Source: Melanocharis versteri (taxonomy: Eukaryota; Chordata; Aves; Passeriformes; Melanocharitidae). From it: DNA of 64,000 nt. Below, one piece after another: positions 1 through 11,783 of this stretch. A program made the translations under genes and the position numbers. Numbering within the stretch: the first letter of the stretch is position 1; every line of letters begins with the position of its first letter. Under the pieces are notes generated by a model. That model was given only the letters and a program-made list of their open reading frames with translations. It had not been told where the DNA came from and did no database searches. The DNA lies in NCBI GenBank assembly GCA_013397845.1, contig VZTG01000247.1:581833-645832 (forward strand). The letters are read 5' to 3'.

Positions 1-980
1 AATCACCCCTCAGTTCAAAAGACACAGGCCTTACCCCAGCACTCCTCCATCAGGATGCGGCACTGGCACAGGGCTGCTGCTCCCCCATCAAGCTGAGCAA
101 ATCCCTCAGAGAGGCTGCCCCCTAAAATTGAAATCAAACATTTGAGACTTGTAATGGGGGACAACTTTTATCTCTTTCTCTTTGAGACATCTGCCCACTA
201 CATCATCCCCCTCCCCCCATGCTCCCATCTCCAAAAGACTGAGGAAAAAATTAAGAAAGGAGGAAGGAAAAGAAAAACTCTGGTTCGTGCAAAGGGAAAA
301 TTTGCAGTTATTGCTAATGTTAGCATTTCCCTTTTTTTTCCCCCCTCTGTTTCCTTGGCATACAGGTAAAATAACAAAATAAATCCCACAAAGGGCTTTC
401 TGCCAGGCTGCCTTTGGAACTTTGCTTAAGTGGCCTTAAGTAAGATAATAAGCAAGGAGTGTGAAAAGAAGAGACTTTGTCTTTTCACATTAGCAGCAGC
501 CCTGTTCAAGTGGCAGTATCTATGAAAATGCTGTTCAGCCTTTAATGAGACTACAGTGTGTTAGTGTACCAGTCTAATTAATCCCATATTTTCACACAGC
601 ATAATTACTGAGCCGGGGCTGAATTATTTGGCTACTGGAGGTGGAGCAGTGCCTGCCTGCACTGTCCTCTGTCTCTGCTCCTCACAATTTATTATGCTAT
701 ACAGCAAGACACCATTGAAACCTCCTAGTATAGGACTATCTGTCATCTCTACATTATCAGTAAAATACACCACCTTCCATACTGTGCTACAAGGGCTTTA
801 GCAAATTGCTATTTTTATGGGATATGATAAAGGAAATGCTACCTTATGTTCAAATTTTTAACTGTCTCGTGCACGGAATATACAGTTGTGCTTTGTGCAC
901 TCCAGTTCAGTGAGGCCTCATTTGCATTGCTACAGCCAGGGTAGGTGTCACCCTTCTCTTTTGCTCCCATTCAGTCTCCC
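1..980. other. Intergenic, possible conserved non-coding block at about 480-720
   Basis: No coding exon, RNA gene or named repeat is seen. The part around 540-640 is complex, non-repetitive sequence with homeodomain-type cores (CTAATTAAT at 574-582, ATAATTACT near 602, GAATTATTT near 622). That is the usual look of a developmental enhancer, but conservation cannot be judged from one sequence. Confidence 0.2.
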
Positions 981-1307
981 TTCTATCTTTTCTTCCTCTT
1001 TTTCCTTTTATTTTTATTTTTATTTCTATTTTTCTCTTTCTTTCTATTTTTCTCTTTCTTTCTTTCTCTTTCTTTCTTTCTTCCTTTCTTTCTTTCTTTC
1101 TTTCTTTTTTCTTCCTTCCTTCCTTCCTTCCTTCCTTCCTTCCTTCCTTCCTTCCTTCCTTCCTTTCTTCCTTCCTTCCTTCCTTCTTTTTTCTTTATTT
1201 TTCTTTTTTCTTCTTTTTTTGCATTATTTCTTCTTCTTCCTCCTCTTCTTTTTCTCCTCTCTTCCTCTCTCTTTTTTTCTTTCTCTCTCTCTCTCTCTTT
1301 CCACTCC
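981..1307. repeat. Long polypyrimidine tract, (CTTT)n/(CTTC)n microsatellite
   Basis: About 325 bases are almost purely C and T on the plus strand. They start with (TTTTA)-like units near 1005-1025, pass through (TTTC)n and then an uninterrupted (CTTC)n run at about 1111-1187, and end in (CT)n near 1279-1300. The only break of note is GCATTA at 1221. Open frames in both directions (Ser/Phe/Leu-rich on plus, Lys/Glu/Arg-rich on minus) are low-complexity artefacts. Confidence 0.95.
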
Positions 1308-1642
1308 ATTAACAAGACCTACACTTTCAGAATCTCCATCTTTACTGGCATTAAGATTTTTCATCCCTTAAAGTCCTTTCTCTCCTACCCCTCCTAGTTT
1401 ATGTTATTCCTGGAAACATATTTTTTTGCACATTATTATTCACCTCTGATATATGATGTTGCCATTTTGGAACTGGTAGAGTTCCCCCACCCCCTTCCTT
1501 CCCATAGGAGTTGAGAGAGATTTGTGGTTTAAACATTTACTCACTTGCTAGTGTTTTTGGGACTGGTTTAATAGTATCTTTTTAATGGAAGGCCAAACAG
1601 TACATTAACTATATGGAACTGTTTTAGAATTTTTCTTTTCAG

Positions 1643-1663
1643 AAAAAAAAAAAAAAAAAAAAA
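1643..1663. repeat. Poly(A) run
   Basis: Twenty-one consecutive A bases. No recognisable retrotransposed sequence precedes it and no target-site duplication is obvious, so it is called a simple repeat. Confidence 0.9.
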
Positions 1664-4600
1664 GAGGGTTGTACCCCGTAAATTTTAAAACCAGCCCTAA
1701 CAGTACATAAGGCTATTTTGTTATTGTGTATGGTTTCCATACATGCATTGTGAGATATATGGATGTATATACCCAGGCAAAGTGAGATCTCAAAATAAAG
1801 AAAACCACATGCTTAATAGCACAAGCGGGAAAATTACTTCTCCAAGTTTTTAACCAAATAATGGCCCTGAGACTTGAGTCCTCTTCTGGGCAATCTTAAA
1901 TATAACGTGTTCAAGGAGCAGTAAAGTGAATTTCATTGCACCTTTGCTGATACAGTGATTGAGTATTGGATCTGACACTCCAAAGCTCTTCCATATGTGC
2001 ACACGGGAACCCAAACAGCTTGCACTGCCCCCGAGATTAGTGATATCATGCAGAGTCTTTTATCAATCATTTTGGGGCAGCTGAAAGTAGCCCAAGCTCA
2101 AGGGTTAAGCAAGGTTAAATGTTAAAAAAATTCAGCCTGTAGCCTTTGCAGGCCCTGCCAGGCCATGCGGCAGCACAGCTCCTGCAGGGGCTGATCTTTG
2201 GAGGCTGATTTGTTTGCATCTTCACTGCTGCGTGGGCTATCCTGATGGAAGTTTCTGGGGGACTCAGGGTGCTCTTAACAAGGCTGTGAAGGGAAAATTA
2301 GAAGTGAATAAATGAGGAATAGCTCTGAGAGAGCAGTGGGGCACTGCTAAAGCCTGGCCTGCCTGCACTGCCATTTTGGCACCTGGAGAGTTGCCTGTAC
2401 TGAAGACAAGGGCTACAGGAGCATCCATTTGTCCATGTGGGGCCTGGCTAGGCATTGTGTGGAGCTACAGACCACTGCAGCCACAGCTCCCTCTCAAGCC
2501 ACTTGATTCAGAAAGGAGGACCAAGAACTTCAGGAGATTAGTCTGGCTCTGGTGCTAGAAGTTTGGAGGGGGGGTTATGCAGGTTAAACCTGAGAGACCT
2601 CGTGGATGTCTCATTTTCCAAAAGCGAAACAGTCAAATAACTTGAAGGTGTCTCGCTCTGTCAGCCCTTCTATATGGCACCCCAAATTACCATTTTTAAA
2701 ATGTTTTCTGCACATGGTCTGTGACTTGTCAGTTCTTCTGTGTAAATACATCATGAACTTTTTTCCCTGTCTTTGCACCCCTGGCTTTTGCAGTAAGGCT
2801 GCTTCCCTATCGCTCTTCACTATCTGTCAGAATGTCCTATCCTGTGAGCTGTCTCTTCTCGAGATATTCAGAGCTCTCCCTACTTCCACTTTCCTTCTCA
2901 CTTCGTCTTTTTCTTGCTTCTGCTTCGGCTCCTTAGGCTGAGCTTTAGACCCTCATGCACCACCCATCATTGCTGACTCTTCTTTTGCCTTTTTTGAGCC
3001 TGTGCACCCACCCACACACTACAACTGGTCTGCTACATTCTTTTTCGTGGCTTCTTTAAAAAGCAAGTCCCGATTTGTTGTGTCAGTGGACACCTTTAAA
3101 ACACGAACACATGCCTGTGTTTGGTCACAGAGGTACTCGGTTATGTCCCCCAGCTCACAGAAAAGTTCAGGGTGTGACATTTCAAAACCATGAGGAGTGC
3201 TGGTTGCTAAAGCCAACCATGCTGGGTCATTAAACTGCTCTGCTGGTGTCAGGTTTGGGCTGGAAGATGATGCCAGGAAGGGGAAACACATTTTTCTGCA
3301 GTTCCTCCAAGTCCAGTGCCAGGCATGCAGGATGTGCGTTTTCCAGGTGACTGTTCCTAGTGGCCTCCCCACTGCTGCCAGCCCTGTGTGCTCACAAAGA
3401 GCAGTCCTGCTCAGAGTGGGTCACTTTGCTACTTTATTTTTTTTGTCCTTCTGTAATGTTTTCTTCTTCTATTTGCACTCTTGCTCCGCTCATGAGGCTG
3501 ATTGGGAAGCCCTGGGCAACAGCACAGACACTGGTGTTTACAGCTGTGGAACTCACACAAAACCAAGCAGCAGATGCAGTTGCATAAACTGGAGATGTAA
3601 AAATCGTTCCACTGATGTTTGAGCCTTCCTCCACCCGATTAGGGTGCCCTGATTAGCTGCTGGTAGCAGGGCTGCCTTGGTGACAGGACAGCTGCTGGTG
3701 CCTGTCCCAAGGCTGGCAGAGAAGATCCATGGTGTGGTGGCATATTTGTGATGAGGACTCCTATGAACAGCTCCTGGGGAGCAACTGGTCAGCAGCAGAA
3801 CAATCACTGCCCATTCCTGCACCTTGTACATGATTTTTCTACTTGAGGCTGAGGTACACAAGCTAAGAGGATTCAGCCCTTATTTTGGACATCTCTGTGC
3901 TTCTCAGGGCCTAACAGGGCAATTCCAGCACTCCTCGACTGTGGTTTTGACCCCTTAAGTGAGTAACCACTTAGCAAAGCAGATGCCAACCTCAAACACA
4001 ACTGTTTCGTAAATGTTTTTCAAAAAATAGGTTTCCATTGGTGGTTTTCCGTGCCACATTGACCCTCTGTGCTTGAACACCTCTGCAAGTTACCCAGTGT
4101 TCAAGAACTTTGAAAGAAATGGATGGGATTTAATATTAGGTGCACCAGCTTCCTATGACATGTTCAACCTTTAAAAAAATGAATGATTTCTTTAAAAGGT
4201 TGGATGTTTCATGCTAGCATCAGAACAAGCAACTTGGGGTGGGGAAAAAAAATCAAAAAGCACCACAAATAGAGAAATGAGGAAAAAACACCCAGGTGTG
4301 TGCTAAAATGGTGTGGAGAAAATTAATTACTGTAAGGATTGGTATAAATAAGACATTACATGACCCCTTCTGCCAGTGGGGGATCTCTGGAGGTGACAGA
4401 CAAGTAAGGGTCTTAATGAATAGTCTTTTCCTAAATTCTTTGCTGTGGGCTCAGCATAAACCTTTACATGAAAGTGGGAGCCTGTGAACAGTAGGAATTA
4501 TTTATATTAAATGTGCTTCTCAGCAAAACATGGCAAAATTCCTATTCCCAACAGGAAGAAAATCATATTTCATGGCTGTAATACAATTAAGTAGGATACA

Positions 4601-5650
4601 GAGATTGGCAGTGGGGAATAGGGGTGGGAGGGAGGCCCACAAGCAGGAGGAAGGGGTTTTTTGACTGCTAGTGGATGGGGCACTGCTGAATGCCTCCCCA
4701 AGTTGGGAGTCATGTTGGCTGTCATGTGGCAGACAGGAATGAGGGGGAGAGCAGGAGGGGAAGAGTTGCGACCTGAGACCAGAGATGGGCTTTGCCCAGT
4801 GGGAAAAACCATCAAACTTCATAGGGGTGAACCCAGCAGGGTCTATAGAGACCATTTTCAAAGGCAATAACCTTGTAATGGAGGATGGGATTACTGTTAA
4901 AACCACCAGATTAAATCCTACGGTCATTGCCAAAAGGTTAAACCACCAGATCAGGCCATGGCCTGACATGGGTGGCCAAAGGCTGCTGGGGGCTGAACGC
5001 TGCCCAGGAGAGGTGCCTTCATAATGTGGGGAAACACAGAGTGGGAAGGAGCAAGTACAGCTCTCTCCGCGGTCACCTGCACTAACCAGGCTGCAGAGCA
5101 GGGTAGCAGGTGACTGAGGACTCTCAGATGAGGCAAGAAAAATAATGTGAGCAAGGTGCGCTAGTAGAAAGCATCTGGAGAAAGATGTAAAGACAATGCT
5201 GTTGGTCTTAGAAAAAGCCCAAAGGCAGCAAGACCCCAGGAGGGAATGTCCCAGCTCTGACGAGTTTGGGTTTCATTTCTTGCTGAATTAGACCTTGCTT
5301 CTGCAGGGTTGGGATGCGCACCTACGTACTGGTGTGTGTGGGTTTATGAATTAACTGGATGGCTGCTCAGGAATAAAACCAGTGCTAATGTCAACAAAAT
5401 GGTTTTAAAAATTCCAATAGCACAGTCATGGTGGACTATTAAATCCTTTGGCCCCTCTTTTTTCCCTGAAGAGGCTGGGCAGGTGCATCGGCTGGGAAGC
5501 ACACAGCTCCCTTTGCATTGCAGGGAGGAGAGGTCGGTATTTCCTTGGTGCTCCGTTCGGAGAAAGACACGGAGGTGAGTGGAGATTTATAACCTGGCTG
5601 GAAGATCATCAATCAGTCAATCAAGTGAACGAGCCAAGGCCGTCTCTCAT
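1664..5650. other. Intergenic sequence without recognised genes
   Basis: Only short open frames with no familiar domain occur. I see no splice-flanked exon match, tRNA or interspersed repeat. A 16-bp perfect palindrome sits at 4951-4966. Confidence 0.5.
4951..4966. repeat. 16-bp perfect palindrome
   Basis: TCAGGCCATGGCCTGA equals its own reverse complement. Two copies of a 14-15 base string containing AAACCACCAGAT lie just upstream, near 4,898 and 4,939. No function is implied. Confidence 0.9.
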
Positions 5651-5689
5651 TTACCTGGGATGATGCAGAGCTCCATACTCCTCATGGCG

Positions 5690-5935
5690 ATGCTCACACT
5701 GCCTTGGTGAGAGAGCATCCCTGTGCAAGGCCAGGCTCTTGCTGGGGAGGCGACGGTGCCGATGGAGCACGGCTCCATGAAAGGTCGCTGTGCCTTGCCG
5801 AGGGATTGCCCCGGGGGTTTGGAGCTGCTGTCGATCAGCCTGGCTCCAGGCTGGCAGTGGGGTTACGCAGACAGCGCACACCGTGAGCGCAGCCCGTGCG
5901 GATCCTTCCCGACATACCCTCTTCCGCTGCTGATG
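5690..5935. promoter_or_regulatory. Isolated CpG-rich patch in the desert
   Basis: About 245 bases carry roughly 17 CpG dinucleotides by eye and look clearly more GC-rich than the flanks. An AATATATAG string follows at about 5,941. A GAGGTGAGT donor-like string lies upstream near 5,570. It could be an orphan CpG island or promoter of an unannotated non-coding transcript, or simply a GC-rich island without function. Confidence 0.35.
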
Positions 5936-5950
5936 GAGCAGAATATATAG

Positions 5951-8900
5951 TGCAGTGGGTACATCTCTGCAGAGGTGTTTTGTTCAAAGCAGGCAAATTG
6001 ACAGGCTTCCCTCATAAAACAGTAATGCAGCTTATACATGAAAAAAAGATCATAAAAATTCAGTTTTCTCCCAAGTAAGATAATTCTGACATTACTTAAA
6101 ATACTTCAATGGTCCTTCTGGAATTTCAGTGTCATTAAAATTAACTGGCATATTTTAAGATTGACTTTCTTGCTTGCTTTCAACTCCCAGTCAGCCTGAC
6201 ATGGGGAGGGCACTTGCTATTCTTATCTTTTACACACTTGTATTTCTTGGCCTTTAACAGCTTCTTCTGTGGCGCACACTGCTCTGTCTGCCAGGGATAA
6301 CGGGTGTCACTGGTTGCTGCTAATCCATTATGGCAAGCTGTCTAATTACCAGTGGTGTAGCAGTAAATAAAATGCGGGTTCACTTCTGGCCTGCTCCTTA
6401 TCCCTCATCTGAGAAGTGGGCAAATGTTGTATCACCCCAATTATTGCTCCATTTACCTGCATGTTCCCTTGACTATGGCACTGCTAATTACTTACTTTGT
6501 TAGGTGGAAGAAATATTAGGTATTTATTTCATTTGCTGTGATGATAAGAAATACAACTCCTATTATTTGTCCCCTGGACTAGAAAATTCCCTTTGCAGCA
6601 ATCCTTCTAGCCTGTGCACATAAATAAAACCACATTTTACTCCAGCATAGCTTTGGTACCTAAAAAGAGATCGTATTTTGATCAGGAAAATATTCTCGTT
6701 TCTTTTCTCTAGTATGGGAAAGGCGAGTTGGAGAGGTTTGTGAAGTGGAACTGGATGTTGCACTGGATCAAATGGTTTATTACTGAAACCACATTCTGCA
6801 AGAAACCATTGCTCTTCAGGAAAAAAAAATGGTCCTTCTGGAGGTGCGTGGCTTTTGGCGAGGAATCCTATATTGGAAGCAGTCTCAATCTGTGTGTGAA
6901 TGGGACTAGATACGTTTTTCATTTGAGACATTTTCAGCTGTTGATCCTAGTCCCCTTGGCTGCTGCCATCTCTTCACTTGGACTCCAGTGTTGTGAGATC
7001 ATCCTTAGAAAAAATGCTGATTAGTAGTTGGCAAAACATGTGAGTTATTACTGTATTAAATGGTGAACCTAGAGAGAGAATAATTAAGTGTAACCGGTGA
7101 AAGAAGTGGATCAGCCCAGGTGAGGCAGCTGAGAGCTTCCAGACAGCACCAGGCGGGCAGGGTGGAGGGACATGGTGCCTAGCGATAGCAAACCTAGAAA
7201 GAGGCCAGAACCTAGAAAAAGACCCAAGTCTGACTGTCATTCTGGTACTCTCTCGACTCTGTTGACCATCTTATCACCTTACTCAACTTATAACAAACAC
7301 GCGATTTGTTGCCCAAACCAGTTATATTTCACCAGGATCTCCCTTTTTAGCAATGCAGCCTTACATAAATTTATTTCGAAGAGGTGCCCTGATATGGGTG
7401 TCTGAGATGAACCCCTCAGTGTGTGATGTAGTGAGGCTTTTTATGAAGAATTTGATGTGATGGCTCTTGGTTTTCTTCATTTTTGTGGTCCTCTAGAAAT
7501 TGTTGAGGGGTGGTGAAGACCTCTTTAGAGATTTCATACGTCTAGGTGGCCACAGAACACATAAGGTCTTCCTTTTCTTGATCACCTTCTTTGGGTTTTT
7601 TTTTCAGGTGTCAATTTCCTCTGGTTTGGAGCCCAGTTAGTCCTGCATTCTAGGACTGTCCACAGCAAATGAGCAATGGCTAAAAAAGAGGTAAAATGAA
7701 TGGAGGAGTATGTGCAAGTTATTTTAAAATATCTGTATATTTATCCACATGCACATATAGTATAATGTATGTTTTTCAGCGGAATATCCTTCAGTTTTGC
7801 TATGTATGTCATTCAGCACATCACTGTGCCATTAGCCTTGGTTTCAGTGTCTTTGCAGCGTGCTTTTGGGTTGCAAGGTGCCAACATCTGAAACAGAAAT
7901 TTGGACCAGCACATCACTGGGATTTCATTTCTGGGTTTCAATTCTGACAACACAAGAAATAAAGAATAAAGGGCTACAGCTGGCTGAAATGAATGTCATG
8001 TGCAGCCTCCCTTCTTAAAATATTCAAAATGCTCATACCTCAAGGACGTTATTTAAATGTTCATTTTAGCCTTCTGCATCACCTTTAAACAAAGTGCTGG
8101 CATAACACTGCTACCTCATTTAGACTAGAGAATAATCAAAAATCCCTTGCATTTCCTGGCGCTGGGAGGGAGGGTCTTTGGACATCCAGATTTTGAAATC
8201 TAAGAAAGCCTTGCCTTAGGACCACAAATTTCCAGGTGAAAGAAACACACTTTGAATCCTGCTACCAAAGAAAGCAGGATTATTTTGAATGTTTTTGGTA
8301 CAGAAACAAAGCTTCAGTTTCCTCTCAAAGCTCTTTGAAGGTGGAGGGGGATTTGCAGCTGGAGAGTTTAGTTGCATTTGCACTCAAGGTCTTGCTGCTG
8401 AAGTCCCCTTCATCTTGTCCAGCGGGAAGGAGGAGGCTGTGGTGCAGCTCCCTGGTGGTGCAGCTGTGCTGTGGCAGAGAGGGATAAGCAGAGGGGGCTG
8501 AGGCAGAAAGTACTGCGCTGAGAGCAGTCCTGGATCTGGGAAAGCTGACAGGACACATCGGAGCGACCCGGAGAAGGAAAAAAAAAACAGTATTAGGAAA
8601 AGAGAGATCCTAAAAGGATGTCTCGAAAACATACCCAAAAAATTCAAACGAAGGAAAGGAAGGAGAAAGCAGAAGCTCCCTCCTTCTCCGCTGTGTGAAA
8701 TGCCATGTCTGCAAACATGACTGACATCACTGGAGAAGAATGTAAACTTTGATTAAAAAAAAATACCGCTTGCCACTGCTCCTCTTTGGCAGCACATCTC
8801 ATTTCTTTGGAGTATTTTTATCTGATTACGTATGTATATGCACATATATAAATATTTTGTTAAAAGCAGAAGAAGGCTTCTCTCTTTCTTCCCTGCACTT

Positions 8901-9660
8901 GCAGCAGCGGCTGTGCAACATCCGAAGGGGGCTTCTCCTGAGAACTTCCATGCATGCTGCTAGAGGAAGAGCAGAGCAAAATGGATTTTATAAAATAGTG
9001 GTGATAACAATACAAGTAACAAATAAGCTGAGTAAGGAATGAAGGACTAATTCAAGTTGTGTCTTTTAAACCACTAATAAATGACCCAGCAGTGGGGAAA
9101 GCAGCTTGGTAAATTAAAACTAATGTGGGAGGTGTGTGTGCCCCCCAACTTCCACCCCTTTACTCCACCCCAGCCACAAGGATCTACACTGGGGGCTTGG
9201 GTGTCTTCCCTCCTTCCCTTCAATCTACCTAGCCAGAGCCCTCTCCCTGCTTGACAGCTACCGCAAGCCCAAACTGACAGCTCTTCAAAATCCGCTGAAG
9301 AAACCCAGCATTAATTAAGTCATTGCTGGACTGTAATTTCCTTGAGAAGTAAAAAATTCTCACACAAGAAAAGGTTACAGAGACCTTTTCTGTGTCAAAA
9401 TTACCATGCTGCATGAATATTAATGCTCTTAATGAAGACAACCTTTGCTTCATCAGGAAGGTTCTGGAGCAGGTGCCAAGCCTGAAGTCTCACTCTGTGG
9501 ATTTTCTACTCTATGAAAGTCAGCACAATGCAATTTTTCCATTAAAATCAACATTTCCCACATGATCGCGGATTTTTTTTTTCTTCTTTACAGATAGGTG
9601 GAAAGAAGGGGGGGAAAAAATCCCTCTGCTTTGAAATCAAACATTTAAAGGTTTCATTCA
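5951..9660. other. Intergenic sequence without recognised genes
   Basis: No coding similarity, RNA gene or named repeat is seen. Around 6,300-6,370 the sequence has clustered TAAT cores (CTAATCCATTA, CTAATTACC) resembling an enhancer. The rest is unremarkable. Confidence 0.45.
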
Positions 9661-9790
9661 ACACATTAATCAGCGCTGAGAGAGAGGAGAGGAGGAGGAG
9701 GAGGAGCAGGAGGAGGAGGAGAAGGAGGGGGGCGGAGGGGGGAATCTGCCTTATTTATACAGATCCTGCACGCGCTTCCATAGATCACAG
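9660..9790 (+). promoter_or_regulatory. Promoter-like block: purine tract, GC box, TATA-like element
   Basis: A (GAG)n purine tract at 9678-9742 ends in G-runs containing a GC box (GGGCGG at 9730-9735). A TATA-like TTATTTATAC follows at 9751-9760. About 25-30 bases further is a CpG-rich start (CGCGCTTCC at 9772-9780), the correct distance for a transcription start. The G-runs could also form a quadruplex. No gene is recognised downstream, so this is either an unannotated transcript's promoter or a chance arrangement. Confidence 0.3.
9678..9742. repeat. Polypurine (GAG/GGA)n tract with terminal G-runs
   Basis: About 65 bases are almost purely G and A on the plus strand, starting as (GA)n, becoming (GGA)n, and ending in GGGGGG, GG, GGGGGG separated by CGGA-type spacers. 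Confidence 0.9.
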
Positions 9791-10336
9791 CCGTGTCCAT
9801 GTCGTGGGCTGCCCCGGGGTGCCGCCAGGCACGTCCTCTCCAGAAAGGCTCCATGGGCTCACAGAGGGATACCGGGATGGGGGCTTTGGGAAGTGGCTGG
9901 GGTGGTCACCCTGCCCTGGACATGAGCCTCTGTCACAAGCCTTCGGGCACTCTGACCCCAGGGACCGAGGAAGAGCATCAGGAGGTTTGGGCACCTGGGA
10001 GGGCATGGCCAAAGCAGGTATCACAAAAAATGGGGAACAGCGAAAGGGGGCCTCCCCCATGGAGGGCAAGGGAGGCAGTCCAGATGCTTGGCCACAGGGA
10101 CAGCAAGTATGTGCATTAGCATCAAACAGTGGAGGAAAAGGCTATTTCTCGGCTCTGTCTCAGGGAGGAGAGGGATTTTGGTGGCACTGCCCTGGAGAAA
10201 TTACACTGCCTTTGTGCAGTGCTCTTTTACCAGCATTTAGCCTCAAACAAGAAAGGGAAAGAAATTATAAAGAAAAGTGTGGAGAAACACAGAGGACAGA
10301 ATAGAAGCTGCAGCTCTAGATTGGAAAGAAAAGCAG
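9791..10336 (+). other. Possible first exon of an unknown transcript
   Basis: This GC-rich stretch follows the promoter-like block and ends at a strong donor-like sequence, CAG|GTAAAA (GT at 10337-10338). An ATG-initiated open frame of 106 codons runs from 9799 to 10119, but its ATG context is weak (T at -3 and +4) and the protein has no familiar domain. A longer overlapping frame starts only at GTG. If transcribed, it is more likely a non-coding RNA. Confidence 0.15.
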
Positions 10337-10399
10337 GTAAAAGCCACCTCTTTCTCCCCCTTCAAAAGGAGAAAATGATATGAAAACTGTCCATTAATT

Positions 10400-10720
10400 A
10401 TATCTTCTACTTCTACTTATTAGGCATTCATGATCTAATAATGGCTGTGGCTAACTTATAAAAAAAAATCTGATTATTTTCTGTTGGGGCATGCAATGCC
10501 CTGTATATATTAAAAAGGTAAGCAATGATATATATTTATGGGTACTGATGTAATAGCTATTAGATTTATAATACAGAGAAGAAACATAATTTTATTAGAA
10601 AGAGCAATAGTTCACAATCCTATTATTGTTTATTGCTGACGTCAGTGCTGAACTATAATAAGAATCATGTAACAACTGGAAATAATAATAAAAATGCCGT
10701 TTAGATTTGCAAGAAAGTGG
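10400..10720. promoter_or_regulatory. Candidate conserved enhancer with a full CRE
   Basis: AT-rich but non-repetitive sequence is dense in homeodomain and TATA/MEF2-like strings. It contains the perfect palindromic cAMP response element TGACGTCA at 10637-10644. No coding potential is visible. The enhancer call rests on sequence texture only. Confidence 0.25.
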
Positions 10721-11319
10721 ATCCTCTAAAACAAAAGTAGGGATTTTAGACCCCTACCTGGCAGCATTCATTTGGCTTGCTGAAGCCATGGACATGCAGC
10801 TCAAGGTTTTGCCCCCCTGGTCCAAAGGCGAGCTTCTTCTTGACTGCAAATGTGTCATCAGCCTCACTTCAAACACCTGGGCAAGGCCTGGAGGGGCTGC
10901 CCAAGGTGTTCCCAAGGGTGCCTTGTGCAGCATGGCCCTGTGGGACCATACCAGTGTGTCCTCCCCGAGGACTGGACACCTGGGACAGTGGCATCCCCAG
11001 ATCAGCCTCCCACCATGAGCAACACACAGGCACCAAACTATCCTTTGGGCACCTGGGCAATAATCTGAGTTTATGAAAGCTCACATCCTAAACATCAGGG
11101 AAGTACTTGAACTACCACACTGCACTTTTCGAGGCTAGCCTTTGTTTTATATGAATATATGCATATATACTTAGACTCTAAATCTTTCATTATAGTTGCC
11201 CTAAAAATTTGTTTGCAGGATGTATCTGAAACTGTCAACCTTGCTGGTTCTCTACTTCTCTCTATTACTTTCTTTTTTCTCTTCTTTCTAGCAGGGTTTT
11301 TTTTTCCCTTTAGAGCAGT

Positions 11320-11480
11320 GTTTGCTGACCTTCAGGCTCCAAAATTAACTCATTCTCCCGACATCTGTGAATTATTAATGAGGGTGTTTCAGAAAGTTCC
11401 TTAGCCACTTGCTTTAAAACTCCAGAGTGCAAATTAATAGAGCTGTTTTTGGGAAAGCTTAATTTTAGCAGGTGCTGCCT
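11320..11480. promoter_or_regulatory. Candidate conserved non-coding block
   Basis: Complex sequence with TAAT-type cores (GAATTATTAATGAGG near 11,368, AAATTAATAGAGC near 11,431, TTAATTTTAGC near 11,459) and no repeat signature. Inferred only from texture and position in the presumed ZNF407-TSHZ1 interval. Confidence 0.18.
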
Positions 11481-11752
11481 CAGATCTTCCTTTGTTGCAG
11501 AGATTAACGTTCTGCTCCTGCAGAAACGTCAGACGGGATAGATACACCCTCCAGCTTCATTGCAAATTCAGAACAAAAGTGTCTAGTCAACACTTCTGAT
11601 CTTCCTTTGTTAAACCGTGCAATGCTGTGAGCTGTCTCTAGCAATGGTCCCACAACTGTTCACAGTTTTTATTGCTCTTTTTAGAGTTTTCTTTTATTAT
11701 CTATCATTCCACTGGCCACTGATTCTTCGTTGATTTCTTTTAACTCTCTCCT

Positions 11753-11753
<1 letters not shown>

Positions 11754-11783
<30 letters not shown>
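11754..11783. repeat. (TG)n microsatellite
   Basis: About thirty bases of alternating TG with one TATA interruption near 11,758. Length polymorphism is likely. Confidence 0.95.

Noticed and set aside
886..1397. Open frames of 161 and 150 codons on the plus strand and 110 on the minus strand
   Set aside because: They translate a C/T microsatellite into Ser/Phe/Leu or Lys/Glu/Arg repeats, which is low-complexity artefact.
4520..4969. 149-codon minus-strand frame
   Set aside because: No domain or homologue is recognised, and overlapping frames in other phases have similar length.
9804..10304. 166-codon plus-strand frame after the promoter-like block
   Set aside because: It opens with GTG. The first ATG in the frame is far inside, and the composition is that of GC-rich non-coding DNA.
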